Of a stretch of DNA of 64,000 nt, positions 1 to 12,661 are shown piece by piece. A program made the translations under genes and the position numbers. Origin of the DNA: Liolophura sinensis. Its lineage: Eukaryota > Mollusca > Polyplacophora > Chitonida > Chitonidae. The DNA is taken from contig NC_088295.1 in NCBI RefSeq assembly GCF_032854445.1, positions 72,320,028 to 72,384,027 of the forward strand, given 5' to 3'. The notes under the pieces were generated by a model. The model was not told the origin of the DNA, made no database searches, and was given only the letters and a program-made list of their open reading frames with translations. Every line of letters begins with the position of its first letter. Position 1 is the first letter of the stretch.

Positions 1-3000
1 AATCTGTTACAGCTGGTAACGTTGTATTCATTTGTTACACAAGAATAATGCCCATTTCGGTCGGTATCTCGTCGTCTATTCGCGGGAAAGGACCATGGTT
101 GGAGACGTAAGTTGTTTCAGTCGCACGCCGTTTTTCCGGTTCGTATTCAATGTAATTATACAAAATACGATAGCTAAGAAACCGGAAATGCTGTCTCTGT
201 GTAAGGTGGTTAGAGGTAAAAAACATACATGTGGAACATTTTAAGGAGAAGCTACCTTTATTTAACTTCCACGCAAAACTAATGACATCTTGCGGAAAGG
301 TCTATCAAAATACAAATACCTGACGAATTTGAAAGAAGGAATGCCTTGGTAGATTTACGTTAAAAAAATTATATCAAATGGTTCCTCCAAATCCGGTGTT
401 AAATGATAGGTCTTTCCGAAGTCTGTTTCCCCTACTTTCAGTGGTTCTCGCTAGATTCATCGGATGTCATATACCACTTTTATCCTCCATCGGGCTGCGC
501 AATTACCTTGATAATCTTCAATTTTTCATTAGCTTGAGCGCTTGGGTTTGTGTTTATTTTCACATAAAGTGTAGATCTCTGTGTTTATGCATCATGTTAT
601 ATGAATTCAATACTTTAATTGTTGCCCTTCAACCGTGGACGCAATATGAAAACTATTCTCGTATAAGCCAGAAAAAAACAAAAGTGAACACAAACACCAT
701 CAATCAATACGAAAAACAGTTCCTTGAAATACCAAACCCTAGCGTAACTGAAAATCAGTAAGTTTAGCACGGCATCACTTTTATACTGTGGCGTATTCAG
801 AATAAAGCCCGGACGGGACGCTCGACAAGACGGGAAATATAGTGGGGACAAACAGAGCTTAACAGTTACCCCTGTCCTTTTTGTTTATAGCAAGACCGAT
901 TATCACTTGGCCAAGACATAAACAAGATTACCTAGGATATTTGTCAAATAGGAAGTAGTGTACAGCAGAGAATAGCATTCTTTGTTTTCTTTCATCCATC
1001 TTCGCTTAGTACGAATGATTTTGACCAAAGTTTAGCCACAAAGGAATGTCCAACGTTTAATATGACTGGAGCAGTTGTTTCAAACTCATTTTGTAGCTTA
1101 TGGTCCTTAAGTCATACGAGACCTCCAGCCAAGGTATGTTTTCTACTGACATAATAAGTTGTATGTTGGCATTGTAAATCGCTTATTTCTTCACTGTACA
1201 GCGCTGCTATCTTGTCAGAGCACCAGTCAGACAGTGTCATGGTTGATTTGAATTCAAAAAGAAAAAAAATGAACTCACTATACACAAGAGATGATGGTCA
1301 TCTTGTTTTCGGGAAACTTAACCGCATGTTGCGTTTCATGCCAACACGTTCTGTATAGTCTAAAAGATGCATGTAAATTGTCGAGCCTTTAGTTTTAAAG
1401 AGACGAGGCACCTGGAACCTTTGACGTCACGATGTACCGTAAGGCGCACCTATAGATTTACGGTTCAGGTGCCAAATATCGGTTCACTCGTTAGGTCAAC
1501 ATACTACTATGTTATGATAAACATCGCTTTTTTCTTTACCATTAAACTTAAGGAACTTCTGATTTCCAGCTGACTGAGAATAAACAAGCATCTCTTAAGA
1601 CGTGTAGAAATTCATGGCGTCAGACACAATCTGTTTACTTCTCTCGTTCATTTCGGCTTATCATCTAGCTATTGGACAGAGGTGATTTTAGTGCGTATTA
1701 ACTGCCCAATCTTGCAACACCATATCAACCCCACTGAAATGTTTTCTATACAAAAATACTTTTTCATTCCTGTTTAAAGAGGTAAAATGTTTTTTGTTTT
1801 TTTTTTACACGCAGAAAACTGATACCTAAACTTCCGTATTTTAAAGACTCCAGCACAGGACTAAGGTTAGAGCCATAAGGCGGCGCGATTTTAATAGCTG
1901 GTAAATGGTCACACATATTAAAGGAAAAATCCGGTCAGTTGTAAATTTATCTCAGTTAGCGCTTTATTCTAACTGTTCATATATATGATTAAAAGATAGT
2001 AAAATGCACCATATCTCACACACCGTATCTCACGCAGAATTTGGTTGGTTAAAAGAATAGTTATAGTAATTGCAAATTATTCGCGGTCACTGGTCTAGAA
2101 TTATTCACCATTTGTGTTGTCATCACATTTAACACATACATTAAAACAATGTAAAGGGATTAGGTCTGGAGGATGCTTAGTCCACCGGCATATCCTGGTG
2201 TATGCCGGAATATAGTGTGAAAGACTACATCAGCATAGGGAATAAAACCAGAGCAGCGACGGTACTGTGATAGTTACCGATATGGTCGGTTTGTTTAAAA
2301 GCTGAAAAGTTTCCACAGTTCTGGTGTGAATCTCAATATTTGGGTATAATGCCTATCACTACACTTTCGTCTGCTCTATTCACTGCAAAACACCTCACCA
2401 TCTCCCTACCAGTATAAACAATGATTTCCTCCAGGAACGAATGGTTAGAGGCAGGAAATATCTCACGCGATGTCAACCAAGATTGTTGGTAGGTCTATCG
2501 GTGGAATATAGAAAGGTTTTAGGGTTTGTGTTTTGCGACATAAAAGGTTATGTTGTGATGAGGAGGAAACTGGCTGGAGATCCGGGGTTACCACAACACC
2601 TTCTGTGTTGAAGTTCTTTCAGGCGGAGTCTTGCATCACTGGCACTCTGCTTCATAGCTGTTTCAAAAACCCTTAACTAGAGGCTGCATATTCAAATTCT
2701 CCGCGTTGAATTCATGGACAGTTACAATCCAAGCGCCACTGAGATACTCATTTTTCACTAACAATCAAACCCAACTAGCATTTCACAGTTTCGATAACGA
2801 ACATTCGATACATTCCCAGCATCATTGAGAAGTTTATTGCTTCTCTTTAAATCTTCCCTAATTCTTCACTTTTACATGGATTGTACTTTCTTAGTTCTTC
2901 AGTGGTTTGCGTTCAACTTTGGAAATTTGTCTCACAATTATTGACCTAGACTGTCCATTACAGTTGACAGTTGGTATACGAATGTCTACGGAGCCCAGTG

Positions 3001-4845
3001 TGTCTGGATTTGGTGTCCCGCCATGAATGTCCATAAACCTAACCGCCATCATGTAAGCGGAAAATGAGTGAGTTCAGCGCTGAACACCAATAAAATAAAG
3101 AAATAAACGAGTAAATCGATGCATGTTTGAGGTTTCTATTGTAGGAGGTCTTTTAACCATTATGTTTGGGATGCCCTTTTTCTAGTCTATGGTTGGTGTG
3201 CGAATGTCATGTTTGACTGATTCATATTATGTTTACATATTTGCTATTGGTACATAAATTCATGTCTTTGGGATATAGGATTTTTTAAAATTTCTTTATA
3301 GATGGGAATGTTCATATGTTCAACTTTCGTGTACGCATATTCCCCTAGCCCAGCTTGAAAAATTCCCTGTTAATAGGAGTGCCATTGTCTAGCCTGAGAA
3401 AGTTAGGTGCCCTTTGAAATAAGGTTATACCGCAGTTCTATTGCAACATCAATGAATCCCTAAGGTCTGTATAAGCACGTGTTTACCTCGTGAAAAGAAC
3501 AAAGCCAAGCTATTTTTAAAAGGTAAGCTCTTGTTCACTTCACACCTTTGAGCCAAATGAAAGGGTGCCTATCGGGTACTTTTATTTTGACAACACAGTG
3601 AGTGTCTGTAACTGAGTTCATAAAGAACAGTGGAAGTTGGCAGGTGTGGAGATTGGGCCTGGGACCAGAGCCCCGGAGTTTATACTGTGTGGATAAACTC
3701 CCGCTCCCTGGCCGGCATTCCCCTGGAGCTGGGAAGGGAGAGGCATTGTCTGCACCTGTATTACTTTCCACCTTGCACTTGAACTGAGCAAGCCTGGGAA
3801 CTCTCCTTATAGCTCTCAGGATTCTTCGGATAAACAGATCAAGAGGCTTTCATTAGTTTGTGTATATTGGACACTTTAAGGAGCATGCCGAACGTGTCTG
3901 TTTACCACAGTTTGTTACCAACAGCTACTAGAGTTGAGGATCATAAACCTCAGGAGCCTGGGACATTGTATCTATTCTAGCTGTGTGGGCTCTGCTAAGT
4001 CTTCTGAGATACAAATACCCCATTCAAAGCATGAAAGCAAAAGCTAGCAAATTGTCTAACAAGGCACTTGGAACTACTCATGTGCAACAAGTACCTTATC
4101 GTCTAATGGTGAGTTAGACAAAAAATAACATCTGGTTGACTGAAACTCTATTTAAAAATGATTGTTTCAAACAATAAGTATACAAGGCTCGTAATACTTC
4201 CAAGAAATGTAAACTTAATGCGATTGACATCGTTGACATCGTACATAACATAGCTTTGGAACCGTCACATATACGCTTACGGATATTGAGATATCATCAT
4301 TTTGTGCGGTCTCTGTGACGTTTGTCCGTTGTACACAAGCGTTTCATGTACGTGTGTGCCACACGTATTAGCCACCGCACGTCATTGCAGGCACAGATAT
4401 CCCGTGAGGTATTTAATTTATTCTGCCATGAAGCTATCCATTACGGAAAGTATTGGCATACCATATCTGTTGTTTGGTTAATAAAACTGAATGAAATTTT
4501 TCTTTTGAAAAAGGTAAAATTTGCAGAAAAGTAAAAGTGTCTGCTACAGCCATTCTTCTTCCACATTTTCATGGAAACAAAGCTTTGCGAAACCTCTCTA
4601 GTTCGCAAGGCTCTCAATGATTTTAGCAAATGCAGATTTTAGCGAGTAGATGGCCTTTCGGAAGTGAGCAATGGGTTCACTGCCGATATAGATATTAAAA
4701 AACGTATGTGCGACCAGAAAAGAGACCTGCATAGCCTCACACTACAAAAGATGTAGGTCTTTAGGATCTTTTCCACAAGGCAGCCATAGGCTACGTTGAC
4801 TGCAACTATTACATGGCGACTCCTGGTAGAAGGCATCAGACATGA

Positions 4846-5045
4846 CACCCCAGCCAGTCACATTATACTGACTCCAGGCCAACCAGTCCTGTTTCTTTTC
4901 TCTAATCTCTCAACGCTGAGCGCCATGTGAGGCAGCAGCAAGTGCCTTTTTGAATGTCCTCAGTATGACCCGACCCGGGTTTGACCTCAAGTCTCCCGAC
5001 TACGCTTTAACCATTTGGCCAACGAAGCGGTCGGTGACTCCTGTT
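4846..5045 (-). mobile_element. SINE, second family (tRNA-like head), old copy
   Basis: Read on the minus strand it begins with a tRNA-like box (GGCCAAATGGTTAAAGCGTA, then a B-box-like GGTCAAACCCGGGTCGG) and continues into a body with GCGCTCAGCGTTGAGAG and CAGTATAATGTGACTGGCTG. The same body appears at 11361-11552 and, more decayed, at 61222-61400, so it is a dispersed family distinct from the main SINE of the window. Confidence 0.6.
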
Positions 5046-5779
5046 AAACACGTCTGTTTGCTATGGCAGTTAGAGTGAGCTTAGTTTACTACTCCCTTGT
5101 GGAAGTTGTTCTCCTCCCATGGATATCAGTCATATGAAAATACATGGCATCACGTGTGTCAGTCCGTTGTTGCTGCACACCCTGCAGTATTCTACCTTAG
5201 CCGTTACATACGGTGATAAAGATGAAATCAAATTTGTTCTGCAAATTTTGCGCAACTTATTCTCATAAAAAAATTTAATTACACATCTGCGGCGCATAAA
5301 AGCCTATATGGTTGCATCGACACGCTTCCTGGAAATGCCTGATCAGAGGAAGACAAAACCACTCTAGCTGCAGGATGTTTAACAGCACTACGCTCTCAAC
5401 CAGAACACGTGACTATGGATAAACGGATTTATGAGTATCATGTTGGCAAAAGTGCATTTGGTGGACTTTTCCGTGTGAAAAATGCACTGGCATTAGATTA
5501 CTGTGTCTGCACAGCACAGTTTGGCTTGTGTACTGTTTGCTTGGCCACATGGTGGAAAGTGATGACTGGCCGCGGGCTACCGTGTCAAATGTTGTCGGAG
5601 ACATACTGCATGTATAGACAGCCAGCACAGCCACAGTGATCTATGATCGATTTTTTAAGTAAACTGTTTGCGCAGTGACCTAAATGTTATATTGATTTGA
5701 AAAATGCTATCTTTGATAATTCAATTTAATTACTTAATAAATCCTAAATTCTAATACACAGCACTATACCAGTCAATAG

Positions 5780-5970
5780 AGGATCTCGATACCTCGACCT
5801 CTCTTATACAGGTCAAAGTAGCGAGGCAGCGATATAGCTAAGCGAGGTAGCGAAACTGGGCAGCCAGGTGGAAAAATTATTAACAATTAACATTACCTCA
5901 TCACACTGATACCTCGCTACCTCGCTTCGTTGTCAGGAAGATAGGTAACGAGGCAACGAGGTAGCCATGC
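5780..5970. repeat. Direct and inverted GAGGTAGCGA repeats
   Basis: AGCGAGGTAGCGA at 5841-5853 has an exact reverse complement at 5914-5926, giving a 13-bp stem around a 60-nt AT-rich loop. Further imperfect copies (GTAGCGAGGCAGCGA before, AACGAGGCAACGAGGTAGC after) flank it. No transposase or known element end is recognisable. Confidence 0.6.
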
Positions 5971-6820
5971 AGCTACGCAAGACACACACCTCTCAGCGGT
6001 AGAAAACTTTAATACGTTAGAAAGAATTTTGTACCAATCCTCCTGTGTGGGAATAATTTATTGAATATTAACTAATAAAACTATTTATCGGCGCATTTAC
6101 ATTACTTGTAGATGACTACATAATAGCTAGATAATGTGTTAAACAGGGTTCTGTAAAGACAACTATAGTTCTCACAAACCTGTATTGATACACTTATAGC
6201 AGAAAACTCTTTTCATACTCTTTTCATACTCTGCCAGATATATATGGCTGTGTTCCTTCGCGAATTATAATAATTTGCTGCCCTGATTAGAGATTCAGTT
6301 ACACATTTTTTCTTGAAGCTTTGGCCCAATTACTGACACTTTTCATCTCAGCCATATGTTTTTCTTTTTATAGGAATTCAGATGCACTTTAAAGTGAGGT
6401 ACTTTTTGTTACATTCAGACAGGTCTCTTGTGAAGGCCTCGATTTCTTTTTGGTGTTTGGACTAAAATTTATGGCCGCACGCGAGCTTAGAGATGAGCAA
6501 TCCGTGTTCTTCTGAGAACACCTTATGGCGTTAAAGACTTCGGCGCTGTGGTATCTTCAGGCAGAAGTCTTCATCTATCACTTCAAAGCTTATAGGCTAC
6601 TTTTCCACAGCCTGAATACCGATGATAGCTGTTTAGGGGTCTTATGTTTACAGATATCTGGCATACCTTTAGTCCGAATAGGTTGAGTGCAATACAGGTC
6701 ACGTGACCCTGGATCTCACCGACACGCGAATGAACATGACACAGAAAGGATTGTGGAATTGTCTCCCAAAGGAGCCCGTATGGCAGTGGGATAGATAAAG
6801 ATTAAGGAACTTTCGGGTCG

Positions 6821-7095
6821 ATTTATTCATTTCTTCATTTATTTGGTGTTTTACGCCGTATTCAAGAATATTTCACTTATACGACGGCTGCCAGCATTAT
6901 CGTTTGAGGAAACCGGTCAGAGCCCGGGGGGAAACCCACAACCCTACGCAAGTTGCTGAAGACCTTCCCGCGCACGACCGCACAAGTCCAGCATGAGCTT
7001 GACTTGAACTCACAACGACCGCATTGGTGAAAGGCTCATGGGTCATTGCTTCGAAGCGGCGTGCTAACCCTCTCGTCCTTGGAGCGCAGTCAGCG
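6821..7095 (-). mobile_element. Main mollusc-type SINE, near full length
   Basis: The minus strand carries the family order: diverged tRNA-like head, TGAGTTCAAGTC.AGCTCATGCTGG segment, cysteine-free GC-rich middle (GGGTTTCCCCCCGGGCTCTG), then GTATAAGTGAAATATTCTTGA and the CGGCGTAAAACACCAAATAAA tail. Several mismatches to the family suggest moderate age. Confidence 0.75.
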
Positions 7096-8549
7096 ATCCA
7101 TTGATAATAAAGTGAAAAATACCTCTTTAAATGTACTTGCTGTTTTCTTAATTCCACAAAGGTAAATTACATCGTTGTGCCTTATGTTTATTTTTAACGA
7201 GAGAGTAAAAAATGTAGCTATGTTAAGATGTCTTTAAATACTCATTTAGTTCAGCTAGAAATTCAATAAATAGCTACAAAGGTATCTCTACCGTAGTGTT
7301 TACCTATAAACAGTGCTCAGGTCACGTATAGAGTCAATTTCAAAAAGAATTCCAGGAATTCCTTTACCACTTTGTATTATTTTTGGTACAAATAGAAATA
7401 ATGGAATTTATCTTGAGGGAACAAGCTCTCTTTCAGGAAAACCACACACTTATTATAAACTTTAAGAAACTTGGAGTGAACGTGTTTGATTAAATATCTT
7501 TGATGCACTAGTTTTTGCGGTAATAACGTGCGACGCTGGTTGAAATCATCACACGAATGTAACATACACTATCCAAGTAAGGAAAACTGACGGTGTCAGG
7601 CTTGAAACTATCCCTCTTGAAGTAAACAGGAAATCGTTGTTGCTTTCGCATACATGTCCAACTAAGATGCACAGGGCTTCATTACTATCATTATTCTGAT
7701 CAACAACAAACATACATCCATACTTTAAGGTTTACATATAAAACGTTTTGGAAATGAACAACTCAGAGCAACATCTTATAAAAACCAAAGCGAAATAAGA
7801 TACATAAAACACTGTTTAGTTAGCTCATTTAATTCATCCGTGCAGCAAACCTGGAGTGCTATAAGTAAACCACTGCCCTTCGTCACGTACCTGACAAACC
7901 TCCTGACTTAGAGCCGCAACTGAGTCAACTAGAGCTACATCTGAGCCAGTGATCTGATAAGTGACGTTCTAATCGGCTGCATTGAGAACAAGGCTTCACT
8001 GAATGAACTTGTGTGAGGGCGTCACACCAGATACAGCGTCTACCAATAACTCACGTATGCCATTGGGGCAGTGAAGCTCATAACTCCCTTGACTTCCATT
8101 CAATTTAAAGCATGTCACACATACACTGCGATTGAACACGGGGGCTACATAAAATGGCTTTTAAAATCGAAATTATTTGACATCCTGTTTGGAAGGTATA
8201 GTAAGTAGCCTGGAGCAATGTGAAGACAATGACTGTCCATCATGTTCAGAAATAAACAGTTACTCGCTGTGGTATATTATAGTACATATGACATTATTTG
8301 AGCACGAGGCCTCCGGTCAGTGGTCTCCAAGCTCTACTCTAACGCGTTATCCATAATACAATCTTCACAGTAGTACTGTCTGCAATATTAATGTCTAAAG
8401 TGCGCCTAAATACATCGTTATGTATTCGGTGTTTGGTAGAAACGAGTTATTAAGTTCTCTGTAGATTTAGTTGTTTGGTTTTGTTAAGTTTAATGGAGAA
8501 AATAAGATATGGTTATCATGTAATGGTATTTTCTGTTATTTTTTGACAG
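7096..8549. other. Upstream region of the GPCR gene, no coding signal
   Basis: No recognised exon. A good 3' splice site (TTATTTTTTGACAG, ending 8549) lies 133 bases before the GPCR start codon, so the 5' untranslated region is probably split by an intron whose 5' part lies in or beyond this stretch. Confidence 0.45.
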
Positions 8550-8681
8550 AATCTAAAGAAGACGTGTGGATCTTGAGTTTGAAAGAACAAGCCCACATTG
8601 TGCGTTGCGATGTGATCTACTTGTCTGCTGATCTACCAGTTTGAGCTCTCAGGCAATTCTTGGCTTACACAAAGCCCGCAC

Positions 8682-9833
8682 TTGGATTATATAGCATATC
8701 ACTGGAGAAACTCGGGCTGGCGAGCAGAAAACTGTAGAATAATCATGTCAACAACAAACATCAGTGTCACAACGGTACCAGCCATGGCTGGCATCAGCAA
8801 TTTCAACGACACATTCGGACATGGAGAGCTCGAGAAATACGATGAATTCATCGCTGCGTTGTATATGAACAAATGTGGATTGTGGATTTTGACAATAGTT
8901 GGACTTGTATGTAACACGCTCGCCTTCCTGACAATTTCTTCCATAAAGCCCTTCGCCGCGTCTTCCTTTTCCGTGGCTCTTCTGGCCATTCTGGACACAG
9001 TTGTGTTGGTCATGAGACTGTTTTATCATCAGCTCACGGCCTATGACGTCTCCATGGGGGATGCTGGTTGTGCCATCCTCAGCTTCCTTGGGTCGTTTTT
9101 TCTCCATCTATCTACCTGGACTTTGGTCACAATGACAATAGAGAGGTTTGTAGCCGTGTGGTTTCCGCTTCGAGTGTCGGAATTTTTCACTCTGAAGAGA
9201 GCCAAGTTATCCATACTTATAATTTCGTTCATCCTTATCTTGTTGAACATGCATGTCCTCTGGATGACTCATGAATACATGAACCCTTTTCCTCCAATCG
9301 CCTTAGACTGCGGCTTCAGAAATGAGTACAAAGAATTCGAGGCTGACGTTTGGTTCTGGGTTAACTCCTGCGTCTACGCCTTCATACCTTGTGCGTCTAT
9401 GATCGTCCTTAACGCTCTTATCATATTCGGTCTGCACAAGTCCTTCAAGATGCAGAAACAGATGATCAACGGCGAATGCAGTTCATCCAGCAAGAACATG
9501 CAACAGAGGCAAATAACCATCATGCTGGTGACCGTGTCGGTGGCCTTTGCCGTGTTTCTGCTGCCCGTGTGTATATTTTACCTGGCGCGGTGGGAGCCTA
9601 AGACCCTCCGCGAGACAGCTCGCTATTACCTTACCCATGAGATCGTATTCTTCGTAGCGGAGTTGCATCACGCAGTGAACTTCCTCTTCTACTTCTTCAG
9701 CAGCCGTAAATTCCGCACAATGATGATCCGTCTTGTCACTTGCAAGTACCCGTCGACTAGGCGATCCGTGTACCAGTCACAGCAAGGAGCAACATCCACA
9801 ACCCAAAGTACTTCAATGTTCAACGAGCTCTGA
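8682..9833 (+). CDS. Class A (rhodopsin-family) G protein-coupled receptor, probable neuropeptide receptor
   Basis: One uninterrupted 383-residue frame encodes a seven-helix plasma-membrane receptor expected to signal through heterotrimeric G proteins. Helices as read: TM1 67-88 (conserved Asn78), TM2 96-115 (Asp105), TM3 127-150, TM4 175-195, TM5 224-251 (Pro236), TM6 278-301 (Pro295), TM7 320-341. Cys130 and Cys210 can form the usual TM3-ECL2 disulfide. The DRY motif is ERF (154-156) and NPxxY appears as NFLFY (333-337) followed by a basic helix 8 and a palmitoylation-type Cys354. N-glycosylation sequons (NIS, NDT) lie in the N-terminus. Start: Met1 at 8682 is the first in frame, but Met22 (8745) lies just before the sequons and is an alternative. 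The coding part has no intron; a probable 5' UTR acceptor ends at 8549. The motifs resemble protostome FMRFamide-type peptide receptors, but the ligand cannot be assigned from sequence. Confidence 0.9.
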   Translation: MDYIAYHWRNSGWRAENCRIIMSTTNISVTTVPAMAGISNFNDTFGHGELEKYDEFIAALYMNKCGLWILTIVGLVCNTLAFLTISSIKPFAASSFSVALLAILDTVVLVMRLFYHQLTAYDVSMGDAGCAILSFLGSFFLHLSTWTLVTMTIERFVAVWFPLRVSEFFTLKRAKLSILIISFILILLNMHVLWMTHEYMNPFPPIALDCGFRNEYKEFEADVWFWVNSCVYAFIPCASMIVLNALIIFGLHKSFKMQKQMINGECSSSSKNMQQRQITIMLVTVSVAFAVFLLPVCIFYLARWEPKTLRETARYYLTHEIVFFVAELHHAVNFLFYFFSSRKFRTMMIRLVTCKYPSTRRSVYQSQQGATSTTQSTSMFNEL

Positions 9834-10382
9834 GAGAAAAGTTAGAAAACTTACAACACAATTCGTGTTCAGGATACGATATACAGCTCATTCACAGACG
9901 ACATATACCAACTCCTTTCAAAGCTTTATGTAGGCTTGTGATGAATATGCTTAAATTAGCTTTCAATATATTTATTTTTGTTAAGTTGTTTTCCACTCAC
10001 CCTCTTTATTAATCAGTACAAAGGAATGGAGTAATTATTTATCAGTATTACAACCCAAGCAAACGTGTGCGCGCAGGCGGCAAGGCTTTACATGGGTCTC
10101 TCTCAAAATGCCAAATTTTCTGCTAATTTTCAGATCCAAAGGGAGCCATGTATCTGTGGGACTGGCCACCGAAAACGAATTCTCAAGGGTGTAATAGTAG
10201 CAGAAAAACTTTTGTCTGAAAGGAGGGGAACCGCGGACACAGAATGCATTGTACGCTTTCATTCATTTCAATGGACTTTAATCGACTTTGGGAAAGAAAA
10301 CGCATGGAATACAAGGTGTGAATGGTTATCAAACAGCGTCTAGATCTGCGTCTATAGTTCGATGGCAGTGTCCTACACGTGG

Positions 10383-10497
10383 TAGTTCAGTTGAAAACTT
10401 GGAGGCAGCTCATGGTCTCGCAGCTCTGAGATGCATGTTGGTTTAGTTGAATACTTGGAGGCAGCTGATGGCCTCATACCTCTGAAAAGCGTTGGTG
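10383..10497. repeat. 57-bp tandem duplication
   Basis: Two adjacent diverged copies share the core ACTTGGAGGCAGCT.ATGG followed by CTC..A.CTCTGA. They differ at many positions, so the duplication is old. Confidence 0.6.
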
Positions 10498-11360
10498 GGT
10501 GCCATCCATGTACGATGCCTCCCTGATAATGCTATGTAAAAGGAACAGTCGTGATTTACTGTTTGAACTATTTACCTACTGCCATGCAACATGTCTTCTG
10601 CCCGAGAGGTCAACGCTTCCCAAGGCATCAAGCGCGGCGAGGACGTCTGTTTGGTGTCAGAGGGACACAGTTACTTGTTTACACAAAAAGTTCTGAAGGA
10701 GTATAGTTATTTCATCTTTTTCATATCCCATCTACCCACATTTTTACAAGAAATTTGTTATCGTTTCTTATAGCATTTTATCTGTAACACTGGCAACGTG
10801 TAGCATACAAACCAAGCATACATTCTTCCAACGCTGCTGTGAATGTTGACCCCATTCCCCTCCCCCCTTCAAAATGCCCCCTGTTTCTGAAATTATCTTG
10901 CAGCCTTAATAGCGACGTAGTAACATTCCCGAGTAATTTTCAGATGTGGGCTGATCAAATAAAACAGTGTTACAAATCTCAGGAAAATGTGCAATATATA
11001 TATATATATATAGTAGTTACATTTCCTTTCCCTTTTAATCCGCATGGTGCGCTCTCAGGATTCAATTCCCAAACAAATATATTTCAACTTTAAAATTTTA
11101 ATTCATTTTACAGGATTTAGATTTTAATGGTTTCCTATAGAAAAGCTTTCCCGCTGCGGATAGCAATCAAGAAGATGAAAATGACACTCAGAGCATCCGC
11201 CTCACCGGACTGAGACAAATTCGTCGCTCTGATGGCTTTTGAGCACATTCACAGGGCTTTGCTTCGACATTATCCCTTGTGAGTTGTTATATTCATTAAA
11301 CCTAGAACTCGATCCTGTGCTTCCTCCAAGGTGCCAAAGTTGTTAATCACAAAAACAAGA

Positions 11361-11552
11361 ATCTCTTCGGTTGCCTAATGGTTAGAAAGTGAACCTCGAA
11401 ATCCGAAGGCCTGGGATCAAACTCGGTTCAGGTCATATTAAAGACTTTAAACATGGTGCTTGTTGCTGCCTCGCTTGGCGCTCAGCTTTGAGAGGTTAGA
11501 GAGATCCTGAAAACAGGACTGGATGTCAGTATAACCTGACTGGTTGGATGGA
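11361..11552 (+). mobile_element. SINE, second family
   Basis: tRNA-like head (GGTTGCCTAATGGTTAGA, then GGGATCAAACTCGGTTCAGG) followed by the body GCTTGGCGCTCAGCTTTGAG and GATGTCAGTATAACCTGACT. Same family as 4846-5045 in opposite orientation. Confidence 0.65.
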
Positions 11553-12455
11553 GTGTAGGCACAGTATATATGTAATTACATGACTCCGTTGCCAGGCTGG
11601 TGTTCGCTACACTTACCCATGCTTTAAGGTGTATTTCATTTTTTTTCACAAAATTTACTTCTTTTCATCTAGAATCATTAAAATTGCTAACTTTAGTTTT
11701 TTGCTAACTCCTGAACATGTAAACATCTCCGTATTATTGCATGGTTTATAACAGTTTATTTTCTTTTGCAAAATTATCTTCTTCAGGACGATGCGGAATG
11801 TGTACCCGGCACCAGCCTGGCAATAAATTCCTCAACTGCGGTTGGCGAATTTCGGATAATGTTCAAGTAGACGCGTCGGTTACAAATGTTAACGACATGG
11901 TTGTGATTATTCACAAAAAGATAAAGAGATAAGAAATCAGCATTGAAATGATGAAAGGAATTGTAATTTAATGGCGTATACCTACACCTTCAAGATGGCG
12001 CAGGAGACAGATTTTGACTGTAAATGTAAAACTCCTAAACCTAAGCTAGAATAAATACTTCAGATCTCAGGTTTAACAAGCTTGGTAGACATTTTGCTCC
12101 TCGTCATCAGTTCCAGCAACTTGTCATCATTTGCGTGATCGCTATATATTCATTGTATACATGTACAGACCTTTCCATGTTCAAAGCATTTTAGCAGGTC
12201 AGTACGGATGTAGGTATCTTATTAGGTAGTTTTATTTCATTTTGCCAAGAATCACAAAGCAGCCATAGCCACTGGTTTGGTTCACAAAATTGAGTGATTT
12301 TTGTTTTTGAAAAAAGCATTTTTTGTTAAAATCAAGAGTGATGGCTACACAATAGGCTATACCTCTGCAAATTACATTGTATAGCAACATACTTGTCGGC
12401 TCAGTGTCATGCAGATCTCTTGAACCAATAAGGCAGCATTTTCAGTGTTCCTGGC

Positions 12456-12661
12456 AGGAGCCTCTCATCAGTACAATCGCTGTGAGTTCAAATCCTGCTC
12501 ATGGTGGCTTCCTCTCCGGCGGTATAAGGGAAGATCTCTCAGCAACCCGGGTTTCCCCCCGGGCTCTGCCCGCTTTCCTCCCAGCATAATGCTGGCCGCC
12601 GTTGTATAAGTGAAATATTCTTGAGTACAGCGTAAAACACCAATCAAATAAATAAATCAAT
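12456..12661 (+). mobile_element. Main mollusc-type SINE, head truncated
   Basis: Begins in the family segment GGAGCCTCTCA and runs through CTTCCTCTCCGGC, CCCCGGGCTCTGCCCGCTTT and the GTGAAATATTCTTGAGTACA tail to AAATAAATAAATC. The tRNA head is missing or unrecognisable. Confidence 0.8.

Larger units (their letters stand above)
1..6820. other. Gene-poor stretch, no recognised gene
   Basis: I see no open frame here with recognisable protein similarity; the open frames are short and lack convincing splice context. Contents noted: a small perfect hairpin at 2185-2208 (8-bp stem, 8-nt loop), a decayed SINE-like tail near 3025-3115 ending in AAATAAAGAAATAAA, a second-family SINE at about 4846-5045, and a cluster of direct and inverted GAGGTAGCGA-type repeats at 5780-5970. 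Confidence 0.6.
9834..12455. other. GPCR 3' flank, no further gene seen
   Basis: No exon recognised. Holds an approximately 57-bp tandem duplication (10383-10497), a short TA microsatellite (about 10994-11010) and a second-family SINE (11361-11552). An open frame at 10065-10343 has no similarity I recognise. Confidence 0.5.

Noticed and set aside
5409-5639. 76-residue frame, with a 73-residue frame opposite
   Set aside because: No recognised motif and no splice context; a decayed transposase was considered but could not be supported.
10035-10343. Overlapping frames after the GPCR
   Set aside because: No similarity recognised; likely chance or an old repeat.
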